Source: JAEUIX01 sp046156035
GTDB taxonomy: Bacteria > Planctomycetota > Phycisphaerae > Phycisphaerales > UBA1924
Assembly: GCA_046156035.1 (NCBI GenBank)
Contig: JBJXEW010000016.1
Location: forward strand, 1-64,000
Direction of reading: 5' to 3'
DNA: 64,000 bases
Both the position numbers and the translations under genes were made by a program. This document shows positions 1 to 9,134 of the stretch, in pieces. A model generated the notes under the pieces. It saw nothing but the letters and a program-made list of their open reading frames with translations, did no database searches and was not told where the DNA came from. The stretch's first letter is position 1; every line of letters starts with the position of its first letter.

Positions 1-2055
<2,055 letters not shown>

Positions 2056-2078
2056 TTTCGTTCCGTACAGAGCATCCG

Positions 2079-2109
2079 GGCCCGCGGACCAGCCGTCCGC
2101 GGGCCTTTT
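2079..2109 (+). terminator. Rho-independent terminator of hppA
   Basis: A perfect 11-bp GC-rich stem (GGCCCGCGGAC with GTCCGCGGGCC) and a 5-base loop are followed by TTTT, 24 bases after the hppA stop codon. Confidence 0.85.
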
Positions 2110-2128
2110 CGTTCCCGGCTTTGGCTCC

Positions 2129-2153
2129 GGGTACCCCCACGCTCCGCGTGGGT
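2129..2153. repeat. 25-bp dispersed palindromic repeat, copy 1
   Basis: The core is CCCACGC-TCC-GCGTGGG preceded by GGGTACC. The same 25 bases recur exactly at 6560-6584 (inverted) and 26550-26574. All three copies lie just 3' of genes, as REP-type elements do. Confidence 0.8.
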
Positions 2154-2187
2154 CCGGAATAATCCGTGATCCGCACCAGAGCCCCCC

Positions 2188-3174
2188 ATGGCCCGCGTCT
2201 CCATCCTCCTCACCGACGGCGTGCGCCTCGCCAACAAGCTCTACATGCACGCGTGCGTCTACGCCTGGTGCCTTGAGGCCGGCCACACGCTCATCGACCC
2301 CTGCATGCACCCCTACGCACGCCACTATCCCTCCCTGCGCGGCAACCTGCTCTGCTCTCCCCACCACGCCCTCCGCACCGGCACCTTTCTGGCGGACACC
2401 TGCCGCCTCGGCTGGCTCACCTGGCTCGTCGCACGCGGCCTAGGCAAGCGGGGCATCCTCGGCCGCGTCATCAGCCCGTTGCGGGGCGAGTACGACCCGA
2501 TCCCCATCCCCCCCACCGGGCCGGAGCCGACACCCGCGGCAGCCAACTACGCGATCAACCGCTGGGGCATCCAGAACCAACTCGGCATGATGAAGCACCG
2601 CGACGCGATCTTGCGGCACCTCACGCCCAACCCTGAAATCGTGCACGACGCGGACCGCTTTGCTGCATCGCTCCCCGAGGGTCGGCTGGCCCTCGCGGTC
2701 CACATCCGCCACGGCGACCACCGCACTGCCCTGCGCGGCTTGTTGTTCGTGCCGCTGGAAGACACGCTCCGCGAGATGCGGCGTGTGCACGCCGCGCTGG
2801 CCGATCTCAACCCGCTGTTTGTGGTCTTCTCGGATGAGCCGCGCAGGCCGGAGGAGTTCCCAGGTCTCGACGTCGTGATCTCCAAGTCGCCCGCCATCAA
2901 CGATCTGTACCGAATGGCCCGTTTCCCGCTGATCGTCGGCCCCATGAGCAGTTTCAACCTGTGGGCGGCGTACGCCGGAGGCGGGCGAGATGGAGACGGC
3001 GGCCCCGGCCTGGCCTACCAGTTCCAATCCACGCAGGAGGGCATCGATCTCATGGGCTGGTACACCGACGGGCTGCGCATGACTCGCTCGTTTGACGAGG
3101 CCGTGGCGTTCGCCCGCGAGCGCCACGCGGCCGGGCCGCCACAGCGCATCACCGCGGGGCCGATGCGGGCCTGA
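2188..3174 (+). CDS. Fucosyltransferase-like glycosyltransferase (GT11/GT23-like fold)
   Basis: A 328-residue soluble protein. The central VHIRHGDHR segment resembles the HxRRGD donor-binding motif of alpha-1,2 and alpha-1,6 fucosyltransferases. It is followed by LFVVFSDEPR and a late IVGPMSSFN block, as in the C-terminal GDP-sugar half of GT-B enzymes. The N-terminus (VRLANKLYMHACVYAWCLEAGH) is a degenerate form of the GxLGNQ start motif. A clear paralog lies at 5567-6535, sharing YAWCLE, VHxRH, FPGLDVVIS and IGPxS blocks in the same order. It ends in a 26-bp convergent overlap with the methyltransferase at 3149-3787. It probably decorates a surface glycan; donor and acceptor are unknown. 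Confidence 0.6.
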   Translation: MARVSILLTDGVRLANKLYMHACVYAWCLEAGHTLIDPCMHPYARHYPSLRGNLLCSPHHALRTGTFLADTCRLGWLTWLVARGLGKRGILGRVISPLRGEYDPIPIPPTGPEPTPAAANYAINRWGIQNQLGMMKHRDAILRHLTPNPEIVHDADRFAASLPEGRLALAVHIRHGDHRTALRGLLFVPLEDTLREMRRVHAALADLNPLFVVFSDEPRRPEEFPGLDVVISKSPAINDLYRMARFPLIVGPMSSFNLWAAYAGGGRDGDGGPGLAYQFQSTQEGIDLMGWYTDGLRMTRSFDEAVAFARERHAAGPPQRITAGPMRA

Positions 3175-3787
3175 CACGCCGCGCCCAGATAATGCTCCGC
3201 ACCCGCCCCTCCACACGCCACGCACCATCGGCCTCGATCGCTTCACTCCAGGCCCGGCGCACACCCTCCCAGTCCGTGTAGTCATGGCAGGCCACCACGC
3301 CGCCCTCACGCACGAGCGGGCCCCACGCGCGCAGGTCCAGCAGGCACCCCTCGTAGCGATGGTCGCCATCGACCCACAACAGATCGACGGGCGTGCCGGG
3401 CCAAGACTTGCGGGCCTCGGCGGATGTGGCCACGACGGGCGTAACCCGGTCAGCCACGCCGTGCTCCGCGATCGCGCTGCGCAGGGCCGCGTCATCGTTC
3501 ATCATGTAGTTGATCGCGTCGGTGCCGTCGAAGTTCAGGTGCGGATCGATGGCCCAGACGCGCCCGCCCACATCGGCCGAGCCCTTGGCGAGCAGAATGG
3601 CGGACTTGCCGCGGTAGGAGCCGATCTCGATGATGGTGCGCACGCCCCGCGCCATGCGGAAGAGCCACGCGCACTCCTCAACCTTGAGTTGCCCGTCAAG
3701 CCGCTTGTGCAGGTCGGTGATGACGGCGCCGCCGGGGCCGAGCCGGATGCGTGCGTAGCGGGCGAGTTTGCTCAGGCCCAAGCCCAT
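3149..3787 (-). CDS. Class I SAM-dependent methyltransferase (Methyltransf_24 type)
   Basis: A 212-residue Rossmann-fold methyltransferase. Motif I is IIEIGSYRGKSAILLA, followed by the acidic strand VWAIDPHLNF and the late LLWVDGDHRYEGCLLDLRAW and GGVVACHDY segments. This DGDH...HDY pattern is typical of the Methyltransf_24 family found in polysaccharide and secondary-metabolite clusters. Its neighbours (two fucosyltransferase-like genes, an FkbM enzyme and another methyltransferase) suggest O-methylation of a sugar. The substrate is not recognisable. The ATG at 3787 fits the start of the conserved region; no clear membrane segment is seen. Confidence 0.75.
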   Translation of the reverse strand: MGLGLSKLARYARIRLGPGGAVITDLHKRLDGQLKVEECAWLFRMARGVRTIIEIGSYRGKSAILLAKGSADVGGRVWAIDPHLNFDGTDAINYMMNDDAALRSAIAEHGVADRVTPVVATSAEARKSWPGTPVDLLWVDGDHRYEGCLLDLRAWGPLVREGGVVACHDYTDWEGVRRAWSEAIEADGAWRVEGRVRSIIWARRVRPASAPR

Positions 3788-3829
3788 GGTGGGGCGAGGA
3801 TAGGGTGCGTGGCACGGGCCGCGCGCACG

Positions 3830-4708
3830 TCAGCCCTCCATCAGCAGCCGCGCCCGCGCCAGCAGGTCCGCCTGACTCTCATGCACCATGATCTGGTTCG
3901 TGCCCCGCTGGCCCACGCTCACCATGCCGCGCCCGTGCAGCAGGCGCATGAGTTCCGGCCGGCCACCCGGCGGGTCCTCCTCCACCACCAGCACGCGCGG
4001 GCAGCACTTTGCAAAGTCCCACCCGTCAAACAGGTCCATCTCGTGACCTTCCACATCGATGACGGCCGCGTCAATGAACCCCCCAGTCCCCGCTCCCGCC
4101 AGCACCTCATCCATCGTCGTCCGCGGCACATCCACCACCGTCTGCACGTGCGCAGCCGGAATCGCCTTGGGAGTCTTTGCGCCAAGCACAAACGAGTTGG
4201 GCTTCACCGCGCCAGCACCATTCGCCGTGGCCGGCACCACCTCCACAAACCGCAGCGTGCCCGAGGCACCCCTCGCCGAAGCCGCCGCGTGCACCACGCG
4301 GCTGGCGGGCCGGTTCTTGGCGCACAACGCAGCCGCGCCGGGTGAGGCCTCGATGAGAATCGTCTTCCACCCGATCGCATCCAGCGCGTAGGTCACGCTC
4401 GCGGTGAGGCCGTCAAAGGCACCACACTCCAGGCACGATCCGTCAAGCCGCCCCTCAAAGAGGTGAAAGAGCAGCACATCCTCCGAGCAATCGGCCCGAA
4501 AATCCACGGGGTAGCGCGGCGTGCGGCCGGCGCTGCGCAGCCGCTCCGACGCGACGAACCCCATCGCGTGCGCGGCGGATCGGCTCGCCACCGACGCGGC
4601 CTCCGCGAGCGTCGCCCATCGCCGTTTGGCGCGCCGGTGCTGCCGCTGACCCACGACCAGAGCGGTCAGTGCCAGGGCGAGGGCGATGGCCGCGAGCGCA
4701 GTATCCAT
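3830..4708 (-). CDS. FkbM-family methyltransferase with N-terminal membrane anchor
   Basis: The first ~20 residues (MDTALAAIALALALTALVVG) form one hydrophobic segment followed by a basic stretch, so the catalytic domain probably sits on the cytoplasmic side of a membrane. The FkbM signatures are CLECGAFDGLTASVTYAL (SAM-binding motif I), an ILIEASPGAAALC strand, and late AVIDVEGHEMDLF. The family O-methylates hydroxyls of sugars and polyketides. It is transcribed in the same direction as the Methyltransf_24 gene 42 bp downstream, and divergently from the methyltransferase starting at 4771. The substrate is probably a surface glycan, by context only. Confidence 0.8.
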   Translation of the reverse strand: MDTALAAIALALALTALVVGQRQHRRAKRRWATLAEAASVASRSAAHAMGFVASERLRSAGRTPRYPVDFRADCSEDVLLFHLFEGRLDGSCLECGAFDGLTASVTYALDAIGWKTILIEASPGAAALCAKNRPASRVVHAAASARGASGTLRFVEVVPATANGAGAVKPNSFVLGAKTPKAIPAAHVQTVVDVPRTTMDEVLAGAGTGGFIDAAVIDVEGHEMDLFDGWDFAKCCPRVLVVEEDPPGGRPELMRLLHGRGMVSVGQRGTNQIMVHESQADLLARARLLMEG

Positions 4709-4770
4709 ACGCGGAGTCTACACGGTTCCACGCGGCGGGCGGATGCATGACAGGGGCTACGCTCTGCCTC

Positions 4771-5517
4771 ATGGCATCGCCCGCCCGCAAAGGCCTGCTC
4801 TTCCGTGTCCGCCGCGAGGTGCGGCGCGTGGGCGTGCAGGTGGGCCTGCTGCAGCCGTATCAGCCGGAGTTCTTCGCGGGCTTCTCCGAAGCCTCGCGTG
4901 CCTCCGCGCGTGTGGTGCTGCCCCTGGTTCGCTCCTGGCTCAACCCCGCGAGCGTGGTAGATGTCGGCTGCGGCACGGGCGGGTGGCTGGCCGTGTGGCT
5001 GGAACTCGGCGTGGAGAACGTGCGCGGCATCGACGGCGACTATGTGCTGCCCGAGCAACTCGAAATCCCGCACAACCAGTTCACCACGGCCGACGTCGCC
5101 GCGCCGATCTCCATGAGCGAACGCTTTGACCTGGCCATGTGCCTTGAAGTGGCCGAGCACCTGCCGCCCGCCGCGGGCGAAACGCTGGTCGCTTCCCTCG
5201 CGGGGCTGGCGGACGCGATTCTTTTCTCCGCCGCCGTTCCCGGTCAGGGCGGCACGGGCCATGTGCACGAACGCTGGCCCGACTACTGGGCGGGCCTTTT
5301 CGCAGCGCACGGTTTCGTCGTCGTCGATGCGGTGCGGCCCGTGATCTGGGCCGATGAGCGGGTCTCGTGGTGGTACCGCCAGAACACGCTGCTGTTTCTG
5401 CGGCCGGAGCGGCTCGCGGCGTGCGTTGAACTGGCGGGCATCGCTGCCCGCCGCGCCGGGTCGCCGCTGTGCATCGCCCAGCCGTACATGGTGGAACGGC
5501 TCGCACGCCGCAAGTAG
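4771..5517 (+). CDS. Class I SAM-dependent methyltransferase
   Basis: Motif I reads VVDVGCGTGGWLAVWLELG, the acidic residue follows in VRGIDGDYV, and FDLAMCLEVAEHLP is the typical motif IV region of Methyltransf_11/23 proteins. About 248 residues, soluble. In-frame ATGs exist at 4747 and 4771; 4771 is preferred because it leaves room for the divergent FkbM promoter and begins just before the basic N-terminal helix. A longer upstream reading would overlap the FkbM start. It is followed after 49 bp by the second glycosyltransferase, with which it is probably co-transcribed. The substrate is unknown. Confidence 0.75.
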   Translation: MASPARKGLLFRVRREVRRVGVQVGLLQPYQPEFFAGFSEASRASARVVLPLVRSWLNPASVVDVGCGTGGWLAVWLELGVENVRGIDGDYVLPEQLEIPHNQFTTADVAAPISMSERFDLAMCLEVAEHLPPAAGETLVASLAGLADAILFSAAVPGQGGTGHVHERWPDYWAGLFAAHGFVVVDAVRPVIWADERVSWWYRQNTLLFLRPERLAACVELAGIAARRAGSPLCIAQPYMVERLARRK

Positions 5518-5566
5518 GCATCCGCGCGGCGGGCGGCGGGGCGTCTGCGCTGCCGCCAGCACGCGA

Positions 5567-6535
5567 ATGATCCCGCCAATGGGCTCCGTCTGGATTGTTG
5601 ATCGCACGCACGGCCAACTGGGCAACCGGTGCATCCTGCTCTCATCGGCCTACGCGTGGTGCCTGGAGTGCGGGCACGACCTCTACTACCCCTCGTTCAC
5701 CCGCTACGCCGACCTCTTCCCGCGGCTGGCGCACCAGTGGATTCCGTCCCCCACCGACCCCTCGCCCACCCGCGCATCCGCGGCCACGCGGGCACGCTTC
5801 CAGCACGCCTTCACGCTCGCCTTTCGCGGTGGGTCTCGCCTGGGCCTCATCCGCGGGCGCTACCGCCCCCGCCTGGGCGGCAAGAGCGGCGACCTTCCCC
5901 CCACCGACCCGCTCGTGGAAGACGGCCGCAAGCGCTATGTGCTCTTCTCGTGGCGATTCACGAACCCTTTGGGTCTGGCCAAGTACCACGCCCAGATCCG
6001 CGCCATGCTCACGCCGCAGCCCGAAGTCGTCGCGGGCACGGAGGACTTCATCGCCGCGCTCCCGCAGAGCCGCATGCGCATCGGCGTCCACGTCAGGCAT
6101 CGCGACTATCGCGGGTTTGCAAACGGGGCCTTCTATCAGCCCGTCGAGTCGTACGCCCGAACCATGCACGCCGCGGCCCAGCGCTTCGCCGACCGCCGCC
6201 CGGTCTTTGTCGTCTGCAGCGATGAGCGAAGAAGCGAGAGCGAGTTTCCCGGGCTGGACGTGGTGATCTCCCGCGGCAACCTCATCGAAGACATGGCACG
6301 CCTCTCGCGGATGCACCTGGTCATCGGGCCGGTCAGCACGTTCAACGCCTTCGCGGCGTACTTGGGCGGCATTCCCGCGTGGCACACCGGCGAGCGTGCC
6401 GCGGCACACGGCTTCGAGTGGAACTATCGCGGCCTGCCGGTGGTCTATTCGCTTGAGGACGCGGCCAAAGCGGTTGCCGAAGGAGCGGGCACGAGCGCGC
6501 TCATCGCGATCCAATCTGCACCGACACGGGTCTGA
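5567..6535 (+). CDS. Fucosyltransferase-like glycosyltransferase, paralog 2
   Basis: A paralog of the protein at 2188-3174. It starts with a better-preserved acceptor-side motif, GQLGNRCILLSSAYAWCLE, close to the GxLGNQ motif of GT11. The donor motif is VHVRHRDYRG, then FVVCSDERR, FPGLDVVISRG and VIGPVSTFNAFA. ATGs at 5567 and 5579 are both possible; sequence upstream in the same frame is arginine-rich and overlaps the methyltransferase, so it was discarded. The conserved C-terminal half and variable middle suggest the two enzymes use the same donor with different acceptors. Confidence 0.6.
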   Translation: MIPPMGSVWIVDRTHGQLGNRCILLSSAYAWCLECGHDLYYPSFTRYADLFPRLAHQWIPSPTDPSPTRASAATRARFQHAFTLAFRGGSRLGLIRGRYRPRLGGKSGDLPPTDPLVEDGRKRYVLFSWRFTNPLGLAKYHAQIRAMLTPQPEVVAGTEDFIAALPQSRMRIGVHVRHRDYRGFANGAFYQPVESYARTMHAAAQRFADRRPVFVVCSDERRSESEFPGLDVVISRGNLIEDMARLSRMHLVIGPVSTFNAFAAYLGGIPAWHTGERAAAHGFEWNYRGLPVVYSLEDAAKAVAEGAGTSALIAIQSAPTRV

Positions 6536-6559
6536 TGCCGAGCGTGGTGCGCCAAAACC

Positions 6560-6584
6560 ACCCACGCGGAGCGTGGGGGTACCC
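6560..6584. repeat. 25-bp dispersed palindromic repeat, copy 2
   Basis: An exact reverse complement of the copies at 2129 and 26550. It lies 24 bases after the stop of the glycosyltransferase gene and next to the minus-strand terminator at 6590-6632. Confidence 0.8.
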
Positions 6585-6589
6585 AAGCC

Positions 6590-6632
6590 AGCCAAAAACA
6601 AACAACCCGCCGGAGTTGCCCCCGGCGGGTTG
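6590..6632 (-). terminator. Rho-independent terminator for the minus-strand small transcript
   Basis: An 11-bp perfect stem (CAACCCGCCGG with CCGGCGGGTTG) and 8-base loop. The T-rich tract (TTGTTTGTTTTTGG) lies on the minus-strand 3' side only, so it ends a transcript coming from higher coordinates. Confidence 0.85.
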
Positions 6633-6715
6633 CGCATTGTTCATGCGGGCTGCGCCCTCTCCCTCGCTGGCACAAGGCCACGCGGGCAGACGGCGAGCTC
6701 CGTCGAGCTGCCTGT

Positions 6716-6754
6716 TTACAGGCGCAGCCCCTTCGTACATCCATTAATCGACAC
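6716..6754 (-). CDS. 12-residue leader peptide candidate
   Basis: GTG start with an ideal 7-base spacing from AGGAGG. The peptide is MSINGCTKGLRL followed by TAA. The Shine-Dalgarno is one of the strongest possible, yet the ORF is tiny. After the stop the same frame stays open for about 25 codons, then ends. It may be a regulatory leader or upstream ORF. Translation is inferred from the ribosome-binding site only. Confidence 0.35.
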   Translation of the reverse strand: MSINGCTKGLRL

Positions 6755-6755
6755 T

Positions 6756-6770
6756 GGATCACCTCCTTTC
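6756..6770 (-). promoter_or_regulatory. Extended Shine-Dalgarno, 15 bases complementary to the 16S 3' tail
   Basis: The minus strand reads GAAAGGAGGTGATCC, the exact complement of the canonical bacterial 16S rRNA 3' end. Most ribosome-binding sites in this window match 4-6 bases. It sits 7 bases before a GTG codon. Confidence 0.75.
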
Positions 6771-6951
6771 AAACACCAACACCTGCCCAGCCGCCACCGG
6801 TGATGTCGCCGGCCGCCAAGCCTCCATCCGCAGACCGTCGCCCGCGGCACATCGCCCGCAGCGGATGATCACCCGCTGCGGTCGTCGCTTCGCTCTGCCC
6901 ACGGGTCGGGTTCGAGTGTGTCCGCCCGTCGGCCGCGCTCAGCAAGAAAAG

Positions 6952-6980
6952 ACTATGCCGTATACGCTGGCCGCCGTCAA
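6952..6980 (-). promoter_or_regulatory. Sigma-70-type promoter candidate
   Basis: Minus strand: TTGACG (6980-6975), a 17-base spacer, then CATAGT (6957-6952). That is 5/6 and 4/6 matches to consensus at optimal spacing. It would start the small transcript near 6945. Confidence 0.5.
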
Positions 6981-7113
6981 GCGGTTTCCCGACCCGGTGG
7001 ATATCTCGGACCGGGCTTGGGCACAGCCCGACGGCGCGGCCCACATGGCCGGTTCCAGCCCGCAGCCTTGCCCAGTTTCACCGGACGCCCGATCGCGGCC
7101 GGCGGCCGCCGCA
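6981..7113 (-). other. Highly structured non-coding stretch after the 63-aa gene
   Basis: No gene is seen. The minus strand holds consecutive pairings: GGCTGG/CCGGCC, GGGC/GCCC, and a nested stem in which CAAGC pairs with GCTTG around CCCGGT/ACCGGG. It may be the 3' UTR of the zinc-transporter operon or part of a longer structured RNA. It contains GGTGAAAC and GGCTGC strings that resemble cobalamin-riboswitch elements, but the order and the B12 box do not hold up. Confidence 0.3.
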
Positions 7114-7305
7114 TCAGGCGTTTTCGTCGTACGCGGCGAAGGTCCCCTTCTTGTTCTCGGCCTCCACGTAGGCCCGGAACTCGGTCATCTTGTACGAAAC
7201 AAAGCAGAACACGTGGTGGAGCGTGAGGTGCTCCAGATCGGTCTCGTCTTTGGGCGAGTCCTTGCGGAGGCGATCAAACTCGGCCAGCAGCGTCTCGGCT
7301 TTCAT
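7114..7305 (-). CDS. Small acidic/basic hypothetical protein (63 aa)
   Basis: A soluble helical protein beginning MKAETLLAEFDRLRKDSPKD with a middle LEHLTLHHVFCFVSYKMTEF block. I do not recognise the family. It lies 18 bp downstream of the ABC permease on the same strand, so it is probably the last gene of the zinc-transport operon. Its codon use matches its neighbours, and the opposite frames show nothing better. The two adjacent histidines and one cysteine are too few to call it metal-binding. Confidence 0.6.
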   Translation of the reverse strand: MKAETLLAEFDRLRKDSPKDETDLEHLTLHHVFCFVSYKMTEFRAYVEAENKKGTFAAYDENA

Positions 7306-7323
7306 GGTGGGCCAGCGTAGGGC

Positions 7324-8202
7324 TCAGCCCGCGCGCCGGGCCCCCGCAAGTGCCGCCAGCACAAACAGGCCCGTCTGCGCCAGGGCAATGCACGGCCCGG
7401 GCTGCCACGAGAGTTCGAAACTCAGCACAAGGCCCAGCACCAACCCCAGCACCGCCGCGGCCACCGAAAGGGCCAGCACCGGCCGCAGGCGTGTGGACAG
7501 GCGCAGGGCCGTGGCCCCCGGAAGCACGATGAGGGCCGAGGCAAGCACCACGCCCGCAACCTTCATGGTCGTCACCACCACCACCGCAAGCACGGCGAGC
7601 AGCCCCGCCCGCACGAGGCCCGTCGGCACGCCCGCCGCGCGGGCCGCGTCTTCATCGAACGCCCAGAGGAGCAGCGGCCGCCGCGCGGCCCAGAGCGACG
7701 CGGCCACACCCACCAGCACCACCCACGCCGCGACCACCTCCGCGCGGCTCACCAGCAGCACCGAACCAAACAGAATCGACTCCCACGAGCGCACATCCGC
7801 GGGCCTACCGGCTTCGATCGCGTGCTGGCGTGCCACCTGCACGAGGATGGCTCCCAGCGCCATGCTCGCCACGAGGAACAGGCCGATCGCGGTGTCCTCG
7901 GGGGTCTTTCTGTCTCGGCCCACCAGAGCCATGCCCACGGCGGCACCGATGCAGAAGAGACCAACAACCAGCATCTCGGCCGCGCCACCGGTCTCCAGCA
8001 CGCCGTACGCGGCGAGCAGTGACGCGACACCAATGCCGCCGAAGGCCGAGTGGCTGATGCCTTGGCCCACAAAGCCCAGCCGCTTGACCACCACCAGCAC
8101 CGACACCAGGCTGCACGTGACGGCCACGGCCAGCCCTGCCAAGATCGCTGGCAGGTACAGGCCTCGCAGCATCGGGTCGGCGAGGTATTCGAGCGTCTTC
8201 AC
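7324..8202 (-). CDS. znuB: Zinc/manganese ABC transporter permease
   Basis: The integral membrane subunit of a class-3 metal importer, about 292 residues with some eight hydrophobic helices. It opens KTLEYLADPMLRGLYLPAILAG, then LVVVKRLGFVGQGISHSAFGGIG, the conserved coupling region of ZnuB/MntB/TroC permeases. The GTG at 8202 is chosen as the start because it forms a 4-base GTGA overlap with the stop of the ATPase gene, the usual arrangement for translational coupling; a longer reading would run into the His-rich tail of ZnuC. It works with the ATPase and binding protein directly upstream. Zn versus Mn cannot be decided from the permease. Confidence 0.88.
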   Translation of the reverse strand: MKTLEYLADPMLRGLYLPAILAGLAVAVTCSLVSVLVVVKRLGFVGQGISHSAFGGIGVASLLAAYGVLETGGAAEMLVVGLFCIGAAVGMALVGRDRKTPEDTAIGLFLVASMALGAILVQVARQHAIEAGRPADVRSWESILFGSVLLVSRAEVVAAWVVLVGVAASLWAARRPLLLWAFDEDAARAAGVPTGLVRAGLLAVLAVVVVTTMKVAGVVLASALIVLPGATALRLSTRLRPVLALSVAAAVLGLVLGLVLSFELSWQPGPCIALAQTGLFVLAALAGARRAG

Positions 8203-9125
8203 GGGGCCGCTCCCGTGCCGCTCGCCGTGCCCTGCGCGGGCGGGTGGTCGCACTGCGGGCAGTCTGCCGCGGCGTGGGCGTGGATGTGCAGGGCCGCTCC
8301 CCCGCTGCCGCGTGCACCCAGGCCCACGACATCGTGGCTAAACACCTCGGCGATCACCTCGGGCGTGAGGCCGGCCGGTGCGGTGTGGCTGTGCAGGCGG
8401 CGTGCAAGGCAGGCCACGCGGTCGCTGGAAGCGGTGATGGCGCGCAGGTCGTGGCTCACCACGATCATCGTCGGTCGCAGTTGGGCGTGAACCCGATCGA
8501 GCAGGTCGGCAAACTGCCGCTGGCCCACCGTGTCGATCCCCACGGTGGGTTCATCCAGCACGAGAATCCGCGGCTTGGGGAAGAGGGCCCGCGCGATGAG
8601 GGCCCGCTGCAACTGCCCGCCCGAGAGCGAGCCGATGTGCCGCTCCGCCAGACCGGCGATCCCGACCAGTTCCAACAGGCTCTCCAGCCAGGCCGCCTCA
8701 TCACGAGTCAGGCCGCTCCACGGCGGCCGATCCCAGGTGGCCGCGAGGCGCACCACCTCGCGCACGCTCAGCGGCATGGCCAGCGCGGCATCGGGCCGCT
8801 GGGCAACATACCCCACCAAGCCCCTTCGGCGGGCTTCGCTCGGCGGGTCGCCAAAGACACGCACGCGGCCGAAGCCGGGCACCAACACGCCCATGAGCAG
8901 TTTGAGGAACGTGCTTTTTCCACCGCCGTTGGGGCCCAGCACGCCCAGGCGCTCACCCTCGGCCACAGTGAGCGACACATCTTCGAGCGCGGGCAAGTCG
9001 CGGTCTCCCCCGGTGCTCTCTGCTCCGTACGCCGCGCCCCCACCACCACCGCTACCGCCGGGGTAGGTGTACGAGACGTTCTCGAACTCCACAGCGGGCG
9101 TTGGCACGGGGGCTTGGTCCTTCAC
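8199..9125 (-). CDS. znuC: Zinc/manganese ABC transporter ATP-binding protein
   Basis: The cytoplasmic ATPase of the importer. Walker A is GPNGGGKST at about residues 64-72, the signature is LSGGQ, Walker B is RILVLDEPTVGID and the switch is VVSHD. Two unusual features are a glycine-rich insert at residues 23-40, just before the Walker A strand, and a C-terminal tail rich in His and Cys (AALHIHAHAAADCPQCDHP) that probably binds metal and supports zinc as the substrate. The gene overlaps znuB by 4 bases and follows the binding-protein gene by 9 bases. Confidence 0.92.
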   Translation of the reverse strand: MKDQAPVPTPAVEFENVSYTYPGGSGGGGGAAYGAESTGGDRDLPALEDVSLTVAEGERLGVLGPNGGGKSTFLKLLMGVLVPGFGRVRVFGDPPSEARRRGLVGYVAQRPDAALAMPLSVREVVRLAATWDRPPWSGLTRDEAAWLESLLELVGIAGLAERHIGSLSGGQLQRALIARALFPKPRILVLDEPTVGIDTVGQRQFADLLDRVHAQLRPTMIVVSHDLRAITASSDRVACLARRLHSHTAPAGLTPEVIAEVFSHDVVGLGARGSGGAALHIHAHAAADCPQCDHPPAQGTASGTGAAP

Positions 9126-9134
9126 GCCGGCAGG

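Larger units (their letters stand above)
6633..6951 (-). ncRNA. Candidate small transcript with a 12-codon ORF
   Basis: Between the promoter at 6952-6980 and the terminator at 6590-6632, a roughly 350-nt minus-strand transcript is predicted. It contains a perfect 9-bp hairpin (CCGCAGCGG, loop GTGATCAT, CCGCTGCGG), other GC-rich pairings, and then the 16S-complementary site at 6756-6770 and the short ORF 6716-6754. No long ORF closes before the terminator. I compared it by eye with tmRNA, RNase P RNA, SRP RNA and the cobalamin riboswitch and found no convincing match. Confidence 0.45.

Noticed and set aside
6756..6770. Possible 3' end of a 16S rRNA gene on the plus strand
   Set aside because: Only the terminal 15 bases match; the preceding sequence has no helix 45 or other 16S features. 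The minus-strand reading as a Shine-Dalgarno with correctly spaced GTG is better supported.
6600..7110. tmRNA, RNase P RNA, SRP RNA or cobalamin riboswitch
   Set aside because: The conserved strings of each (tRNA-like ends, GAGGAAAGTCC, the SRP tetraloop region, the B12 box) were looked for by eye and were not found in order.
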